A stretch of DNA of 42,135 nt, from the NCBI GenBank assembly GCA_017516865.1, contig JAFXAU010000018.1, forward strand, positions 1 to 42,135, read 5' to 3'. A model generated the notes under the pieces. That model ran no database searches. It had not been told where the DNA came from and saw nothing but the letters and a program-made list of their open reading frames with translations. Below, piece by piece: positions 7,580 through 16,498 of this stretch (positions are counted from its first letter, which is position 1; the number at the start of each line of letters is the position of its first letter). The position numbers and the translations under genes were made by a program. This DNA is from Bacteroidales bacterium (GTDB lineage Bacteria > Bacteroidota > Bacteroidia > Bacteroidales > UBA1715).

Positions 7580-9939
7580 CGTTTTAAAACTTTTTCTGTA
7601 CGAATTTCTCCCGAAACTAATTCTACTTTCACAAAATAAAATCCTGGATTAAGAGATGATGTTGCAACAGGTATTTGTGTAGTAGATACAACTCTATTTC
7701 CCGAAGCATCGTAAACACTAACAGATTTCACCTGCGAATCAGAAACATACAACCAGTCGCCACAAGGATTTGGATAAACCAAACTGCTTTCGGCAACCAT
7801 TGGTATCGGCAATGCCACACGCTCTTGTATCTTTAGATTATCGATAGCCCACCCCCAGCCGTAGTTTGTCGCGTCGGCTTGCAATCGGAAACGGATGAAA
7901 ATTGTATCTCCAACACGGAAATATTTGTTTTCCAGCAAGTTAATTACATGCGAACGATACATTGTCGCATCGCCTGTTGCCAAACTATTTTCATTGTCGC
8001 CATCACGTTTAGTGTTAGAATAAAACTGTGTCTGCCATACTTGAGAAAGCTGAGAATCCCAACCTTTTTTTCCAAGAGCATACCAAGTGTCCGAATCAAG
8101 AGATTTTGCACCTTCAACTACCACATAGTCCCAAAATCCGAATGTTCCAAAATCAATTCCAGCCTTTCCCGGTTCAACAAGAACAACTTCGTCAAACGAG
8201 ATAATTGCAGGGTTCGAAGCAATTACCACAGGATATTTTAACGTTGCTACATATTGATTGTATTTTCCATCAACTCCACTATTGGCATACGGATGAGCCG
8301 TGTGCAACGCTTTATCAGAAAAGCCTTCACTGAGTGAAATCGAACATTTATCCAAGACGAAATAATTTTGTATATCGTCATCTTCAAAATCCGTCACCAA
8401 ATATCGGATTGGATCCAATGGTTCTTCAAACGGAACAGCATACCATTTTGAATCAGCAGGGAACGTTGCCTGATTACCAGCTTCATCTTCAGCAACTATC
8501 ACATAATAAAGGACATCGCCTTCCAATATTTTTCCAGTTGCTGTCGTAAAATCAAGCAATGCCATGGTTCCATTTGGAGAAAACTCCAAATTTACACGTG
8601 TGGTATCCAACAAACACGTTTTTCCCCGAGCAATGAAATAGTCAACATAGGCAGTTTTAATTCCGAATTGGTCAGAAATTACAGGAGATAATGAAAATTT
8701 CTCCACTGTCGTATGCACAAATGACAAATCAATATTTTCAATAACGGGAGCTTCGGTATCGTCGCCGACAAAAATTGTATACCACTTTGATGGAAATTCT
8801 GAAGGAGCATAAACAGTATCTCCCGCCGATGTTACTGAACGAATTGCATACGAAACGGTATGGTCAAATGCAAATGCAGGAATTTCAGCAGAATAAACCG
8901 AGTTGTCATTCGTCGTAGTCGGCAGTTCTACTATATGTTTCCCGCCATCAAAAGAATAAAGGATTGTCTGTCCTTCGGTGTTTCTCAATAATTCTCCAAC
9001 ATAGGCTTTTACAAGAATTGATTCGGAAAAATTAGAATTATTGGTAACCGTCGTTTGATTTGACACAAAATAATCATTCCAACCCATATCTGCAAGAATC
9101 GCCAATGTAGCGACATCAACATCACGGAAAATATCCTTTTGCGTCAATTTAGGCGTCAACAATGCGTATCCCGATTCGTAAGAATATGTCTCCTCGTCAA
9201 GGTGATATGCTGTAGAGCCACTATTGAAAGCTTTCGGAGCATACAACTTCAATGTCTGTTGCATGAATGCTTTCCCATAGCGACCATTCCAATACATTTT
9301 TTCAGAACGAAGCACCGATGTATCAATCACAAAAGATTCGCCTTTTCGTGTAACGATTGATTTTCCGTTTTCGTCGGCAATATACATATCGTAGATTGTT
9401 GGTGCAGGGAATTCCACAGAATTAAGCGTTTCGACAGTAATATTACCTATCAAACCTAATCCGTGAGCGAATTCATGCATAACTGTCGATGCCAAATCAT
9501 AACGACCATCAGCAGAAGGTGTAGAAGATTCAACGTCAACACTGAATTTCATTTTTTTATTGACCACAACTTCAATGTCGGCATTGGAACCATTTAAGTT
9601 TTTTTGTTGGAGTTTTTCTGCAAGCGGAACAGGATAATAAACGCCATCGACAGCATAATAAGTTGTTGGGCTTGCATACGCATTCACATTAGATTGTAAT
9701 TCCTGCCACGAAACCGAAACATGAATTGGAACGTCGGAAACAACATATTCGCTCCATTTCGTGGCACAATGCTCAACAACCGTCATTATTGAGTCAGGTA
9801 CACCCGTTCCCGACACCAAAAATGTTGCATTTTGAGCCTTAACATTTTGAGTACATGCAAATACACATATCACTGTAGCCGTAAGAGCAGCGGCACACGA
9901 CTTAAATATACGAGTCACCCTTTTTAAATTTAATATCAT
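7576..9939 (-). CDS. Secreted HExxH metalloprotease-like protein with T9SS type A sorting domain
   Basis: The product is about 787 residues. I chose the ATG at 9939; a TTG lies two codons upstream, and a GTG at 9918 would give a shorter signal peptide. After a signal sequence ending NVKAQ, a domain of about 250 residues contains the zinc motif HEFAHGLGLIG (near residue 155). It resembles the metzincin HExxHxxGxx pattern, but the third position is Gly rather than His. The middle holds Ig/FN3-like repeats (SYAIRSVTSAGDTVYAPS, GDVLYYVIVAEDEAGNQATFP), then a jelly-roll-like region (WYALGKKGWDSQ, IFIRFRLQADATNYGWGWAIDNL). The end is a T9SS type A domain: VYPNPCGDWLYV, SVYDASGNRV, LNPGFYFVKVEL. It overlaps the 3' end of manC by 38 bp. 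Confidence 0.8.
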   Translation of the reverse strand: MILNLKRVTRIFKSCAAALTATVICVFACTQNVKAQNATFLVSGTGVPDSIMTVVEHCATKWSEYVVSDVPIHVSVSWQELQSNVNAYASPTTYYAVDGVYYPVPLAEKLQQKNLNGSNADIEVVVNKKMKFSVDVESSTPSADGRYDLASTVMHEFAHGLGLIGNITVETLNSVEFPAPTIYDMYIADENGKSIVTRKGESFVIDTSVLRSEKMYWNGRYGKAFMQQTLKLYAPKAFNSGSTAYHLDEETYSYESGYALLTPKLTQKDIFRDVDVATLAILADMGWNDYFVSNQTTVTNNSNFSESILVKAYVGELLRNTEGQTILYSFDGGKHIVELPTTTNDNSVYSAEIPAFAFDHTVSYAIRSVTSAGDTVYAPSEFPSKWYTIFVGDDTEAPVIENIDLSFVHTTVEKFSLSPVISDQFGIKTAYVDYFIARGKTCLLDTTRVNLEFSPNGTMALLDFTTATGKILEGDVLYYVIVAEDEAGNQATFPADSKWYAVPFEEPLDPIRYLVTDFEDDDIQNYFVLDKCSISLSEGFSDKALHTAHPYANSGVDGKYNQYVATLKYPVVIASNPAIISFDEVVLVEPGKAGIDFGTFGFWDYVVVEGAKSLDSDTWYALGKKGWDSQLSQVWQTQFYSNTKRDGDNENSLATGDATMYRSHVINLLENKYFRVGDTIFIRFRLQADATNYGWGWAIDNLKIQERVALPIPMVAESSLVYPNPCGDWLYVSDSQVKSVSVYDASGNRVVSTTQIPVATSSLNPGFYFVKVELVSGEIRTEKVLKR

Positions 9940-10972
9940 TAACAAACTGACGAATTTTTTGTTCGTCTTCTCGTTTACAAATCAACAATCTATCTGGCGA
10001 ATCAACAACTATGAAATTGTCCAAGCCATCGATAACAGCCAATTTTTTATTTGGAACGGAAATCATGCAATTGTCTGCATCATACGTCATTACATTTGCG
10101 CCAATAATAGCATTTTGCCGTTCGTCTTTTTCTGCATTTTCGTACAACGCTCCCCATGTTCCCAAGTCACTCCAACCAAATGTAGACTGAAGAACAAACA
10201 CATTGTCAGCTTTTTCCATAATTCCATAGTCAATCGAAATATTCATACATTTTGAATAAATATCGTCGAGCACAAATATATCCGACTGAGCCTCAAATAG
10301 ATTATACACTGTTGGAAGATATTTTTGAAATGCAGCGTCAATTGATTTGAGCGACCATAGGAAAATACCCGAGTTCCAGAAGAAATCACCACTTTTCAGG
10401 AACATCTTTGCCATTTCGAGTTCTGGTTTTTCCGTAAAGGTCTTAACCTTGTTTATCTTATGGGCATTTATTTCGGAAACTTCTTCGCGAAGTTGTATAT
10501 AGCCGTAACCAGTGTCCGGTCTGGTCGGTTTTATTCCCAACGTCAGTAATGCGTCATTTTTTTCAACGAATTGCCAGCCAGCACGAACAGTGTCCAGAAA
10601 TTCTTCTTCATTAAGAATAAGGTGGTCTGACGGAGTTACGATGATATTAGCATTTTGTGCACGTTTTCTAATTTCGTGGTTTCCGTAGGCAATACACGGA
10701 GCCGTATTTTTTCGCAACGGTTCTTTCAAAATCTGATACGGATATAGTTCTGGAAGTTGCTGTAGCACCGTTTTTTCGTACTGTGCATTCGTCACGATGT
10801 AGAAATTTTCAGGCGGGCACACTTTTTTCATTCGTTCGTATGTCAACTGCAGAAGTGTTTTCCCAACGCCGAGAATATCTATAAACTGTTTAGGCGTGGC
10901 AGACGTGCTGAGAGGCCAGAAACGGCTTCCGATACCTCCTGCCATTATTACGCAAAAATTATTGTTGTTCAT
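9902..10972 (-). CDS. manC: Mannose-1-phosphate guanylyltransferase
   Basis: The product is 356 residues, the length of the single-domain (GMP-only) class without the isomerase half. It makes GDP-mannose from GTP and mannose-1-phosphate, the precursor of mannose, fucose and related surface glycans. The nucleotidyltransferase signature is at the N-terminus (MAGGIGSRFWPLS, then PKQF). It is followed by LKEPLRKNTAPCIAYG, VTPSDHLI, RPDTGYGYIQ, VKTFTEKPELEMA and FFWNSGIFLW, all characteristic of this family. It lies 39 bp downstream of gldB, and its last 38 bp are overlapped by the protease gene, so the group is probably one transcript. Confidence 0.93.
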   Translation of the reverse strand: MNNNNFCVIMAGGIGSRFWPLSTSATPKQFIDILGVGKTLLQLTYERMKKVCPPENFYIVTNAQYEKTVLQQLPELYPYQILKEPLRKNTAPCIAYGNHEIRKRAQNANIIVTPSDHLILNEEEFLDTVRAGWQFVEKNDALLTLGIKPTRPDTGYGYIQLREEVSEINAHKINKVKTFTEKPELEMAKMFLKSGDFFWNSGIFLWSLKSIDAAFQKYLPTVYNLFEAQSDIFVLDDIYSKCMNISIDYGIMEKADNVFVLQSTFGWSDLGTWGALYENAEKDERQNAIIGANVMTYDADNCMISVPNKKLAVIDGLDNFIVVDSPDRLLICKREDEQKIRQFVNDIKFKKGDSYI

Positions 10973-11011
10973 GAATTCAAATTTTATACTTCACTGAACG
11001 AAGATACGCAT

Positions 11012-12028
11012 TTATTTTGGATTGTACCGTGATTTATTGATAATTTCCTTTGAAGATTTTATAGAAAACAACTTTTCCAAGGTTACGTCGGGATTATTTT
11101 GCATGAAAGACTCAATAATTTTAAAGCCTATCCATTGTCCCACGCGTGCTGGGGAATCCTTTGTAAATACCGAAGTGAACGGTCCGTCGTCAACAAATCT
11201 TTTTTGCACCATATAGTCCGTCGAGAACAATAAATTATCAGTACTAATTAAATATTTCCAAAATTCACCTTCGGATTTTTCGCAAAATTCCATCTGTTTG
11301 GCGGTAAATCCCCATAGAAGGCTGTCGGGTTCATCAGGCAACATACATTTTACAAAATATTGATACCTACCATGTTGCAACATTGTAGCCAACAAATAAT
11401 CTTCATCAAAACCATCAGAAAACTCACTTTCTGCCAATGCCCGCATAGCATCGGAAGGAATTTTTTCAGGAATCATATTTCGTTTAATGTATGATTCGAT
11501 TCTCATGGAATTATAAAAATCGCATTTTGTCCCCAAATACTTATCAATCCCTATTGCAATTACGTTGGAATCGATTGCCATTGAGTAATTTACGCCAGTA
11601 ATGAACGTATAAAACCGCGGTATGTTTTTGTCGGGGAAATAATATTTATAATATTTGAGAGCATCGGTCATTTTTTCATCAATTTCGCTTTGATGTTTTT
11701 GTAACGTACTATCACTCAAACGATACAACTCTTGAATCCATTTATTTATTACGAATGTGTGCAAAATCTCCAATTCCGACCTCGTACCAGGAATCTGCAT
11801 TGTGCGACCTACATCGGCAATATATGTTTGGAGAAACGCTCCATATTTTGCTTGCAATTCCCGAAAACCCATCGAATCCTTATTCATACCAACTGACCGG
11901 ACATCGGAATGAAAAGGGATAGTCTGAAAATCAACCTGAATATCCGACACGTCTCTGTGGTACGGATTTTTATCGCAGGCAATTATCAAAAAGAATGAAA
12001 CAAATATGATGAAAGGTCTGAAGTTCAT
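11012..12028 (-). CDS. gldB: Gliding motility-associated lipoprotein GldB
   Basis: The product is 338 residues. The lipoprotein signal MNFRPFIIFVSFFLIIAC is followed by DKNPY. The conserved GldB blocks are present: FYTFITGVNYSMAIDSN, then IGIDKYLGTKCDFY, the MIPEKIPSDAMRALAESEF region, and the C-terminal PARVGQWIGFKIIESFM, NNPDVTLEKLF block. GldB is needed for gliding in Flavobacterium johnsoniae and accompanies the T9SS-linked Gld set; in non-gliding Bacteroidales its role is unclear. T9SS cargo genes occur in this window, consistent with use of the machinery. It lies between the LpxL-like gene and manC on the minus strand. Confidence 0.88.
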   Translation of the reverse strand: MNFRPFIIFVSFFLIIACDKNPYHRDVSDIQVDFQTIPFHSDVRSVGMNKDSMGFRELQAKYGAFLQTYIADVGRTMQIPGTRSELEILHTFVINKWIQELYRLSDSTLQKHQSEIDEKMTDALKYYKYYFPDKNIPRFYTFITGVNYSMAIDSNVIAIGIDKYLGTKCDFYNSMRIESYIKRNMIPEKIPSDAMRALAESEFSDGFDEDYLLATMLQHGRYQYFVKCMLPDEPDSLLWGFTAKQMEFCEKSEGEFWKYLISTDNLLFSTDYMVQKRFVDDGPFTSVFTKDSPARVGQWIGFKIIESFMQNNPDVTLEKLFSIKSSKEIINKSRYNPK

Positions 12029-12052
12029 GGTTATGGATTATGAGTTAAGTTA

Positions 12053-12105
12053 TAATTGTGCATTATGAATTATGCATTGTGCATTCCTACTTGTGCATTG
12101 CATTC
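12053..12105. repeat. Degenerate GCATT/GAATT-type short repeat cluster
   Basis: The stretch holds repeated units of the form TGTGCATT, TATGAATT and TATGCATT at about 8-10 bp spacing. It resembles the larger cluster at 40244-40371. It lies between gldB and the LpxL-like gene, and its edge supplies the last codons of the frame-restored LpxL C-terminus. Confidence 0.55.
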
Positions 12106-12203
12106 ATTTGTTGTTTTTGCAACTCTTCCTTTCGTTTGCGACGTTTTTCCAAATGTATAGCCAATGCCTCGGGAGTTGTTTTCCAGCGTTTATGCATCCA
12201 AAT
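12087..12203 (-). pseudogene. Out-of-frame C-terminus of the LpxL-like acyltransferase
   Basis: Removing one G from the GGG at 12204-12206 (minus strand) joins this frame to the acyltransferase gene and yields DQW followed by IWMHKRWKTTPE. That is the highly conserved end of LpxL/HtrB proteins (QWxWxHRRWKTRPE). The frame continues for a lysine/arginine-rich tail to a TAG at 12087. As given, the gene stops early at 12190 with the unrelated tail DLDA. This is therefore either a recent one-base insertion or a sequencing/assembly error. Confidence 0.8.
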
Positions 12204-13095
12204 CCCATTGGTCAGGATATTCTCTTACGATTGATTCGATAACTTCGTTGTGAATCTTGGTATTATGTTTAATATCGTAATCTCTGTCGCCAGTTAATTC
12301 CATAGGTACTTCAGGTAATATTTTGAACAAATATTTTCCATTGCCTGTCCGAACCGTGAACATCGGAACTATTGCCGCTCCGCTGTCAAGAGCAAGACGG
12401 GCACATCCGAGCGGGGTGTACGCATCATGACCAAAGAACGGGATAAATTCACCTTTTATATTAAGACTGTCTTGGTCAATCATAATTATCATACATTCAC
12501 CTTTATTCAACGCAGCGACCAATTTGTCATAACAGTGATCCTGACGAGAGAAATTCTTCATTCCGCGGCTTTCGCGAAGGTCAATCATAAATTTATTCAG
12601 CGCAGGATTTTTGATTTTACTGCTTACTGCCGAAGTTTCATACCCCAAAACAGGTGGCATGATTGCCGAAAACTCCCAGCTGCAAGTATGAGGTATCAAA
12701 CACAAAACTCCTTTCCCTTTTTCTACAGCAGCCTTAAGATGCTCCTCACCTTCGACTGTGAAAAATTCAAGAAATTCCTCGCGAGTTTTCTTTTGAGAAT
12801 AATATGCATAATCGTTAAACGTGCCGACCAAATTCAACACAATCCGCTTACCAATTTCGTATTTCTCCTTATCAGTAAATGTATCGCCGTACGCAAGCGT
12901 AAGATTGCTTTTTATGATTTTGTGCATGGGTCTCATAAAAAAATAAGCAATCCGACCAAGAAGCAAATGCCACGCACACGCAACTTTACGAGGAATGAAA
13001 AAGCGTTCCCAACAAGCAAAATTCGCAAAAAAATACACAAACGCATTGCGAATGGGGCGTATAATGTATTTCTTTATGATCTTCTTTCGTGCCAT
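12190..13095 (-). CDS. LpxL/HtrB-like lipid A acyltransferase (C-terminally frameshifted)
   Basis: The product is 301 residues as read. A membrane-proximal N-terminus (FVYFFANFACWERFFIP) is followed by the acyltransferase core. This has LCLIPHTCSWEFSAI, the HxxxxE catalytic box in which lipid A secondary acyltransferases carry Glu, then MIIMIDQDSLNIKGEFIPFFG and GAAIVPMFTVR. The family transfers an acyl chain from acyl-ACP onto lipid A at the inner membrane. The conserved terminal HRRWKTRPE motif is missing in frame but present one base out of frame directly downstream. The restored gene would run to 12087 (about 335 residues). The catalytic core is complete, so activity without the tail cannot be excluded. 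It is the first gene of a probable lpxL-gldB-manC-protease transcript. Confidence 0.87.
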   Translation of the reverse strand: MARKKIIKKYIIRPIRNAFVYFFANFACWERFFIPRKVACAWHLLLGRIAYFFMRPMHKIIKSNLTLAYGDTFTDKEKYEIGKRIVLNLVGTFNDYAYYSQKKTREEFLEFFTVEGEEHLKAAVEKGKGVLCLIPHTCSWEFSAIMPPVLGYETSAVSSKIKNPALNKFMIDLRESRGMKNFSRQDHCYDKLVAALNKGECMIIMIDQDSLNIKGEFIPFFGHDAYTPLGCARLALDSGAAIVPMFTVRTGNGKYLFKILPEVPMELTGDRDYDIKHNTKIHNEVIESIVREYPDQWDLDA

Positions 13096-13212
13096 TGTTT
13101 AAAATTCAAGGCAAAGAAACACCAAATTCCCGACAATTGAAAATTTAGACTACTAAAAACGAGGAAACATAAATTGTTTTTTTCTCCCTAACAATATTCT
13201 TTACTTTTTTGT

Positions 13213-13220
13213 TATGTTTG
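13213..13220 (+). promoter_or_regulatory. Candidate -7 element (TATGTTTG)
   Basis: It matches TAnnTTTG, 27 bp upstream of the ATG of the CDP-glycerol transferase gene. No convincing -33 element was seen, so this is tentative. Confidence 0.3.
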
Positions 13221-13247
13221 TCCCTCTAATTATTCCTGTCACAGATA

Positions 13248-14393
13248 ATGAAACAATTTGTAATTAGATTTTTTCATGCCACGGTATTTGCATTGTGCTC
13301 GTTTTTCAACAAAAAGACGAATCATAATCCTAATAAAATTCTCTTCTACAGCGATTTAGGATTCCGAGACAATGTAAAAGCTTTATTCGATTACATCATT
13401 GAAAACAACCTAAATGAGAAATATACGATTGTCTGTGCGACAAATGATTACAAACAATTCACGAGCATGCAACTTCAGCATGTAACATTCAAAAACAAAT
13501 GGTGGGGATTTTGGGAATACTTTTCGGCAGGAAATGTTTTTTACTGTTTTGGCAGAATTCCAATTTTACCAGGAAAGAATCAGAATGTTGTGCAACTTTG
13601 GCATGGTTCTCCGTTAAAAGCAGCCTCAAAAAAAATGCTTGAAAAAAACTTGTCAGACAAATTGTTTTTCACTCATATTATTGCAAGTTCCGATTTCTTT
13701 GTCGACGTTCTTTCGCAATGGTTTTCATTTCCGAAAGAAAAAATATTTGTTTGCGGACAACCAAGAAACGATAAACTTTTCAAACAATCTCATTACAATC
13801 TTGGTGAGTATGAAAAACTAATTTTGTGGCTGCCAACATTTAGAAATTCTTCGCAAATGGGGCACGACTCATCTCAAAATCAAATTTTGCCTATTTTTCA
13901 AGAGAATGAGTTTAAAGAATTGAACGATTTTCTTAAACAACTTAATGTAAAAATAATTGTAAAACTGCATCCTGTTCAAAACATTGATAATTACAACCTT
14001 GTCGATTTAGAAAATTTTATTCTTTTAAGCAACGATGAATTCACAAAACGAGAAATGGATTTGTATTTACTTTGTTCTCAGGCAGATGCAATGATTACCG
14101 ACTACTCCTCCATTTATTTTGACTATCTATTGTTAAATCGTCCGATTGCATTTACGGAAGACGATATTGAAAATTATTCCAGTCAACGAGGTTTTTCAGT
14201 AAAAAATCAAGATGAATGTAAACCCGGCTTTCGTATAAAAACAAAACAAGACTTCTATCAATTTGTAACAGACATCGTTACAGAGAAAGACGATTACAAA
14301 ATAGAACGGAAAAATGTAAATTCGTGGGCGAATACATATACCGACAACAAGTCATCGGAACGAGTATTAAAACTCGTCGGCATCAGCAAATAA
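13248..14393 (+). CDS. CDP-glycerol:glycerophosphate glycerophosphotransferase family protein (TagB/TagF-like)
   Basis: The product is 381 residues. It shows the family hallmarks: KILFYSDLGFRDNVKALFDYII near the N-terminus, VVQLWHGSPLKAASKKM in the middle, ERIFVCG-like EKIFVCGQPRNDKLF, KIIVKLHPVQN, and the C-terminal DAMITDYSSIYFDYLLLNRPIAF block. These enzymes transfer glycerol-3-phosphate from CDP-glycerol to a growing glycan or lipid-linked acceptor. They are best known from Gram-positive teichoic acids and also occur in Gram-negative capsule or O-antigen loci. No transmembrane segment is evident, as expected for a peripheral membrane enzyme. It abuts, tail to tail, the gene for the enzyme that would make its donor. 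The acceptor is not predictable from sequence. Confidence 0.88.
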   Translation: MKQFVIRFFHATVFALCSFFNKKTNHNPNKILFYSDLGFRDNVKALFDYIIENNLNEKYTIVCATNDYKQFTSMQLQHVTFKNKWWGFWEYFSAGNVFYCFGRIPILPGKNQNVVQLWHGSPLKAASKKMLEKNLSDKLFFTHIIASSDFFVDVLSQWFSFPKEKIFVCGQPRNDKLFKQSHYNLGEYEKLILWLPTFRNSSQMGHDSSQNQILPIFQENEFKELNDFLKQLNVKIIVKLHPVQNIDNYNLVDLENFILLSNDEFTKREMDLYLLCSQADAMITDYSSIYFDYLLLNRPIAFTEDDIENYSSQRGFSVKNQDECKPGFRIKTKQDFYQFVTDIVTEKDDYKIERKNVNSWANTYTDNKSSERVLKLVGISK

Positions 14394-14786
14394 TTACTTT
14401 TTATTGATATCCTCTTTAATTTTTGTAGTTGAAATTTCTGGAGTCCTTTCCAAATAAACAACTTCGCATTGTTCTTTGAGAAAATCAAATTTTCCTTCCC
14501 AGTCATTGCCGATTACAAATGTATCGATATGATATTCTTTAACATCGGTGGATTTCTGTTCCCAACTTTCTTCGGGAATAACTAAATCAACATATCGAAT
14601 TGCTTCCAATAATTGCTTGCGCTTTTCATAATTAAAATAGCATTTCTTATGCTTCTGATTCCAATTAAATTCATCGGTCGAAAGTGCAACAATTAAATAA
14701 TCTCCCAATGCCTTAGCTCTTTTGAGAAGATTTATATGACCATAATGCAAGAGGTCGAAAGTGCCGTATGTGATAACTCGTTTCAT
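14394..14786 (-). CDS. tagD: Glycerol-3-phosphate cytidylyltransferase (TagD-like)
   Basis: The product is 130 residues, the usual length for TagD. The ATG at 14786 ([17 protein letters not shown]) is chosen because the nucleotidyltransferase fold begins there; the frame extends upstream to 14861 with unrelated sequence. It has the HxGH motif at residues 14-17 (HYGH), [14 protein letters not shown], and [13 protein letters not shown] in place of the usual RTEGISTT. The enzyme makes CDP-glycerol from CTP and sn-glycerol-3-phosphate. It ends the operon that contains the GlsA/GlsB pair and the YgjP-like gene. Its stop codon directly follows that of the converging CDP-glycerol transferase gene. 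Ethanolamine-phosphate cytidylyltransferases share the fold, but the size and close similarity favour glycerol-3-phosphate. Confidence 0.9.
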   Translation of the reverse strand: MKRVITYGTFDLLHYGHINLLKRAKALGDYLIVALSTDEFNWNQKHKKCYFNYEKRKQLLEAIRYVDLVIPEESWEQKSTDVKEYHIDTFVIGNDWEGKFDFLKEQCEVVYLERTPEISTTKIKEDINKK

Positions 14787-14841
14787 AAAATTTCTGTTAC
14801 ACCTATAAAATTGCTGGACAAAGTTAAAACATAATCTACAT

Positions 14842-15567
14842 TTATTCTTCTCCTTCTGCAAATTTTGGAAAAATATCTATCGCACATTGCTTCATTTCTG
14901 CCCGATACTGCTTGGAGTTTCCGCCACAGCATCTGTCAAGTAATGCATAAAATTCTTTGCTGTGATTCATGTATATCGTGTGACATAATTCGTGAAGAAT
15001 CACATAATCTATCAAATGAAACGGCAACGTCATTAGAAAATATGAGAAAATTATCCGTTTTTGCGAATTACAGCAGCCCCACCGGGTTTTAGCGCTCGAA
15101 AATTTTATTTCGGAAACTTGAAAACCGTATTCTTTCGCCAACAACATTGTACGTTGCGGAAGATAGGTTTGAGCTTCCTTTTTCAACACTAATTCTATAC
15201 TTTTTCGAAGAGCATCTTGAATCTGCTGACGTTCAATCGGAAGAGAATGTGGCACGATGGCTTTTATCACACCATCTTTAACAAATATCCGTAACGATTC
15301 ATCGGCAGCTTTTGCAATTTCAAGTGAATGAAAATGAGTAAAATGCGTTCGACTTTCGGTAATATATTTTCGTTTTGCCGCACTTTTATTTTGCTGAGTT
15401 CGAATCCATTCCGCGTTCTGCAAAATAAACCGTTCAATTTGTCCTTTAGGATATAGCCACGGCGCGGTTACATACACTTGACCGTCCTGTTTCACTCGCA
15501 CAATCAGCTTTTTACAGCCTTTTTTTCTATTTACATGAATTTCGTTAGAAAACGTTCCGCTGTCCAT
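14842..15567 (-). CDS. YgjP-like zinc metallopeptidase domain protein (DUF45/M48-related)
   Basis: The product is about 241 residues. The ATG at 15567 lies 4 bp after the stop of the GNAT gene; the alternative ATG at 15594 overlaps that gene by 23 bp. The family shows an N-terminal beta region ([19 protein letters not shown]), FILQNAEWI, the conserved [16 protein letters not shown], then the zinc motif [19 protein letters not shown]. This is the HExxH(x)nNHSxxFW pattern of YgjP/SprT-like peptidases. The physiological substrate is unknown. It sits between glsB and tagD with short gaps, so it is probably cotranscribed with envelope genes. Confidence 0.85.
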   Translation of the reverse strand: MDSGTFSNEIHVNRKKGCKKLIVRVKQDGQVYVTAPWLYPKGQIERFILQNAEWIRTQQNKSAAKRKYITESRTHFTHFHSLEIAKAADESLRIFVKDGVIKAIVPHSLPIERQQIQDALRKSIELVLKKEAQTYLPQRTMLLAKEYGFQVSEIKFSSAKTRWGCCNSQKRIIFSYFLMTLPFHLIDYVILHELCHTIYMNHSKEFYALLDRCCGGNSKQYRAEMKQCAIDIFPKFAEGEE

Positions 15568-15571
15568 ACAT

Positions 15572-16498
15572 TTATAATTGATACGACAAAACATATCGTT
15601 CTAACTTATTATGTTCTATATCGCTGACAGTCACCAAAATACCCGTTTCTTCCACAGCTCCAAACCCAGAATTCAGCGATGTACCGAAAACTTTCATAGT
15701 ACCACTCAAATTGATGTATGAATTTATGAGTGGCGGAATATTGCAGTTTAATTCCCGAACTTTCGAAAACAAAATCTTGTAATCGTCACGCACAGTTTCT
15801 CCGTTGAAAACACGTGCAATATCGCATTCGGGATGTTCGTAGGTCAATGGTTCTCGCGTTGTTACCAATTTGTCGGTATCTGCAAAATGTTTATTCAAAA
15901 AATACAGAATATAATCACGGGCTAAACGATTGTATTGCAAATACATAGTAACCTTTCCGAACAAATATTTTACTTGCGGATTCAGAGCAATTACGGCTCC
16001 AATTCCTTCCCACAAATTATCTAAAACAAACACGCTTTTCCGCGACGAAGCACCCAACGAAGACTCATGATAGACAAATGACCGTCCGAGTTCTATGGTA
16101 TGTGGCATAAACTCATTTCGAAATTTATCAGAAAAATTAAAAAGTTCCGATGTAGCCAAATCGTATTCGCCACGTTCGTTTTTTGCATCCTCGCACAAAA
16201 TATAGCGATAGCCGCCTAAAATCTGCTGACTTTCGGGATTCCAAATCACAATTTGCACATACGGATGCGACGGATGAACATCAAATTCATCTATATCGAC
16301 ACGTTTGCCCGTTCCGCCGCCAGATTTCCGAAAAGCGAGTTCACGCAACCGCCCAATTTCTTGCATAACATTCGGCGCTTCGGTTCCTTTGACAGCATAT
16401 ATTTTATTAGAACCAAAATGAGAAACACGAAGAAGTTTTTCCTCCGTCAATTCACTCATTATCAATTCTCTGTCAACAGGTTCACGAACTGCTTCCAT
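15572..16498 (-). CDS. glsB: GNAT-type N-acyltransferase, probable glycine/ornithine aminolipid synthase (GlsB/OlsB-like)
   Basis: The product is 308 residues. It has the GNAT/hemolysin-like acyltransferase pattern: VDIDEFDVHPSHPYVQIVIW, GGYRYILCED, TIELGRSFVYHE, then LDNLWEGIGAVI and PQVKYLFGKVTM. A protein of this type paired with a PlsC-like partner is what Bacteroides uses for glycine lipids: GlsB N-acylates the amino acid with a 3-hydroxy fatty acid and GlsA O-acylates it. The ATG follows directly on the stop codon of the PlsC-like gene, supporting a joint role. The amino acid used (glycine, serine or ornithine) cannot be read from sequence. The symbol is by context and pattern, not by database comparison. 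Confidence 0.75.
   Translation of the reverse strand: MEAVREPVDRELIMSELTEEKLLRVSHFGSNKIYAVKGTEAPNVMQEIGRLRELAFRKSGGGTGKRVDIDEFDVHPSHPYVQIVIWNPESQQILGGYRYILCEDAKNERGEYDLATSELFNFSDKFRNEFMPHTIELGRSFVYHESSLGASSRKSVFVLDNLWEGIGAVIALNPQVKYLFGKVTMYLQYNRLARDYILYFLNKHFADTDKLVTTREPLTYEHPECDIARVFNGETVRDDYKILFSKVRELNCNIPPLINSYINLSGTMKVFGTSLNSGFGAVEETGILVTVSDIEHNKLERYVLSYQL

Noticed and set aside
12427..13140. A 237-codon plus-strand frame opposite the LpxL-like gene
   Set aside because: It is antisense to a well-supported gene and lacks any domain pattern.
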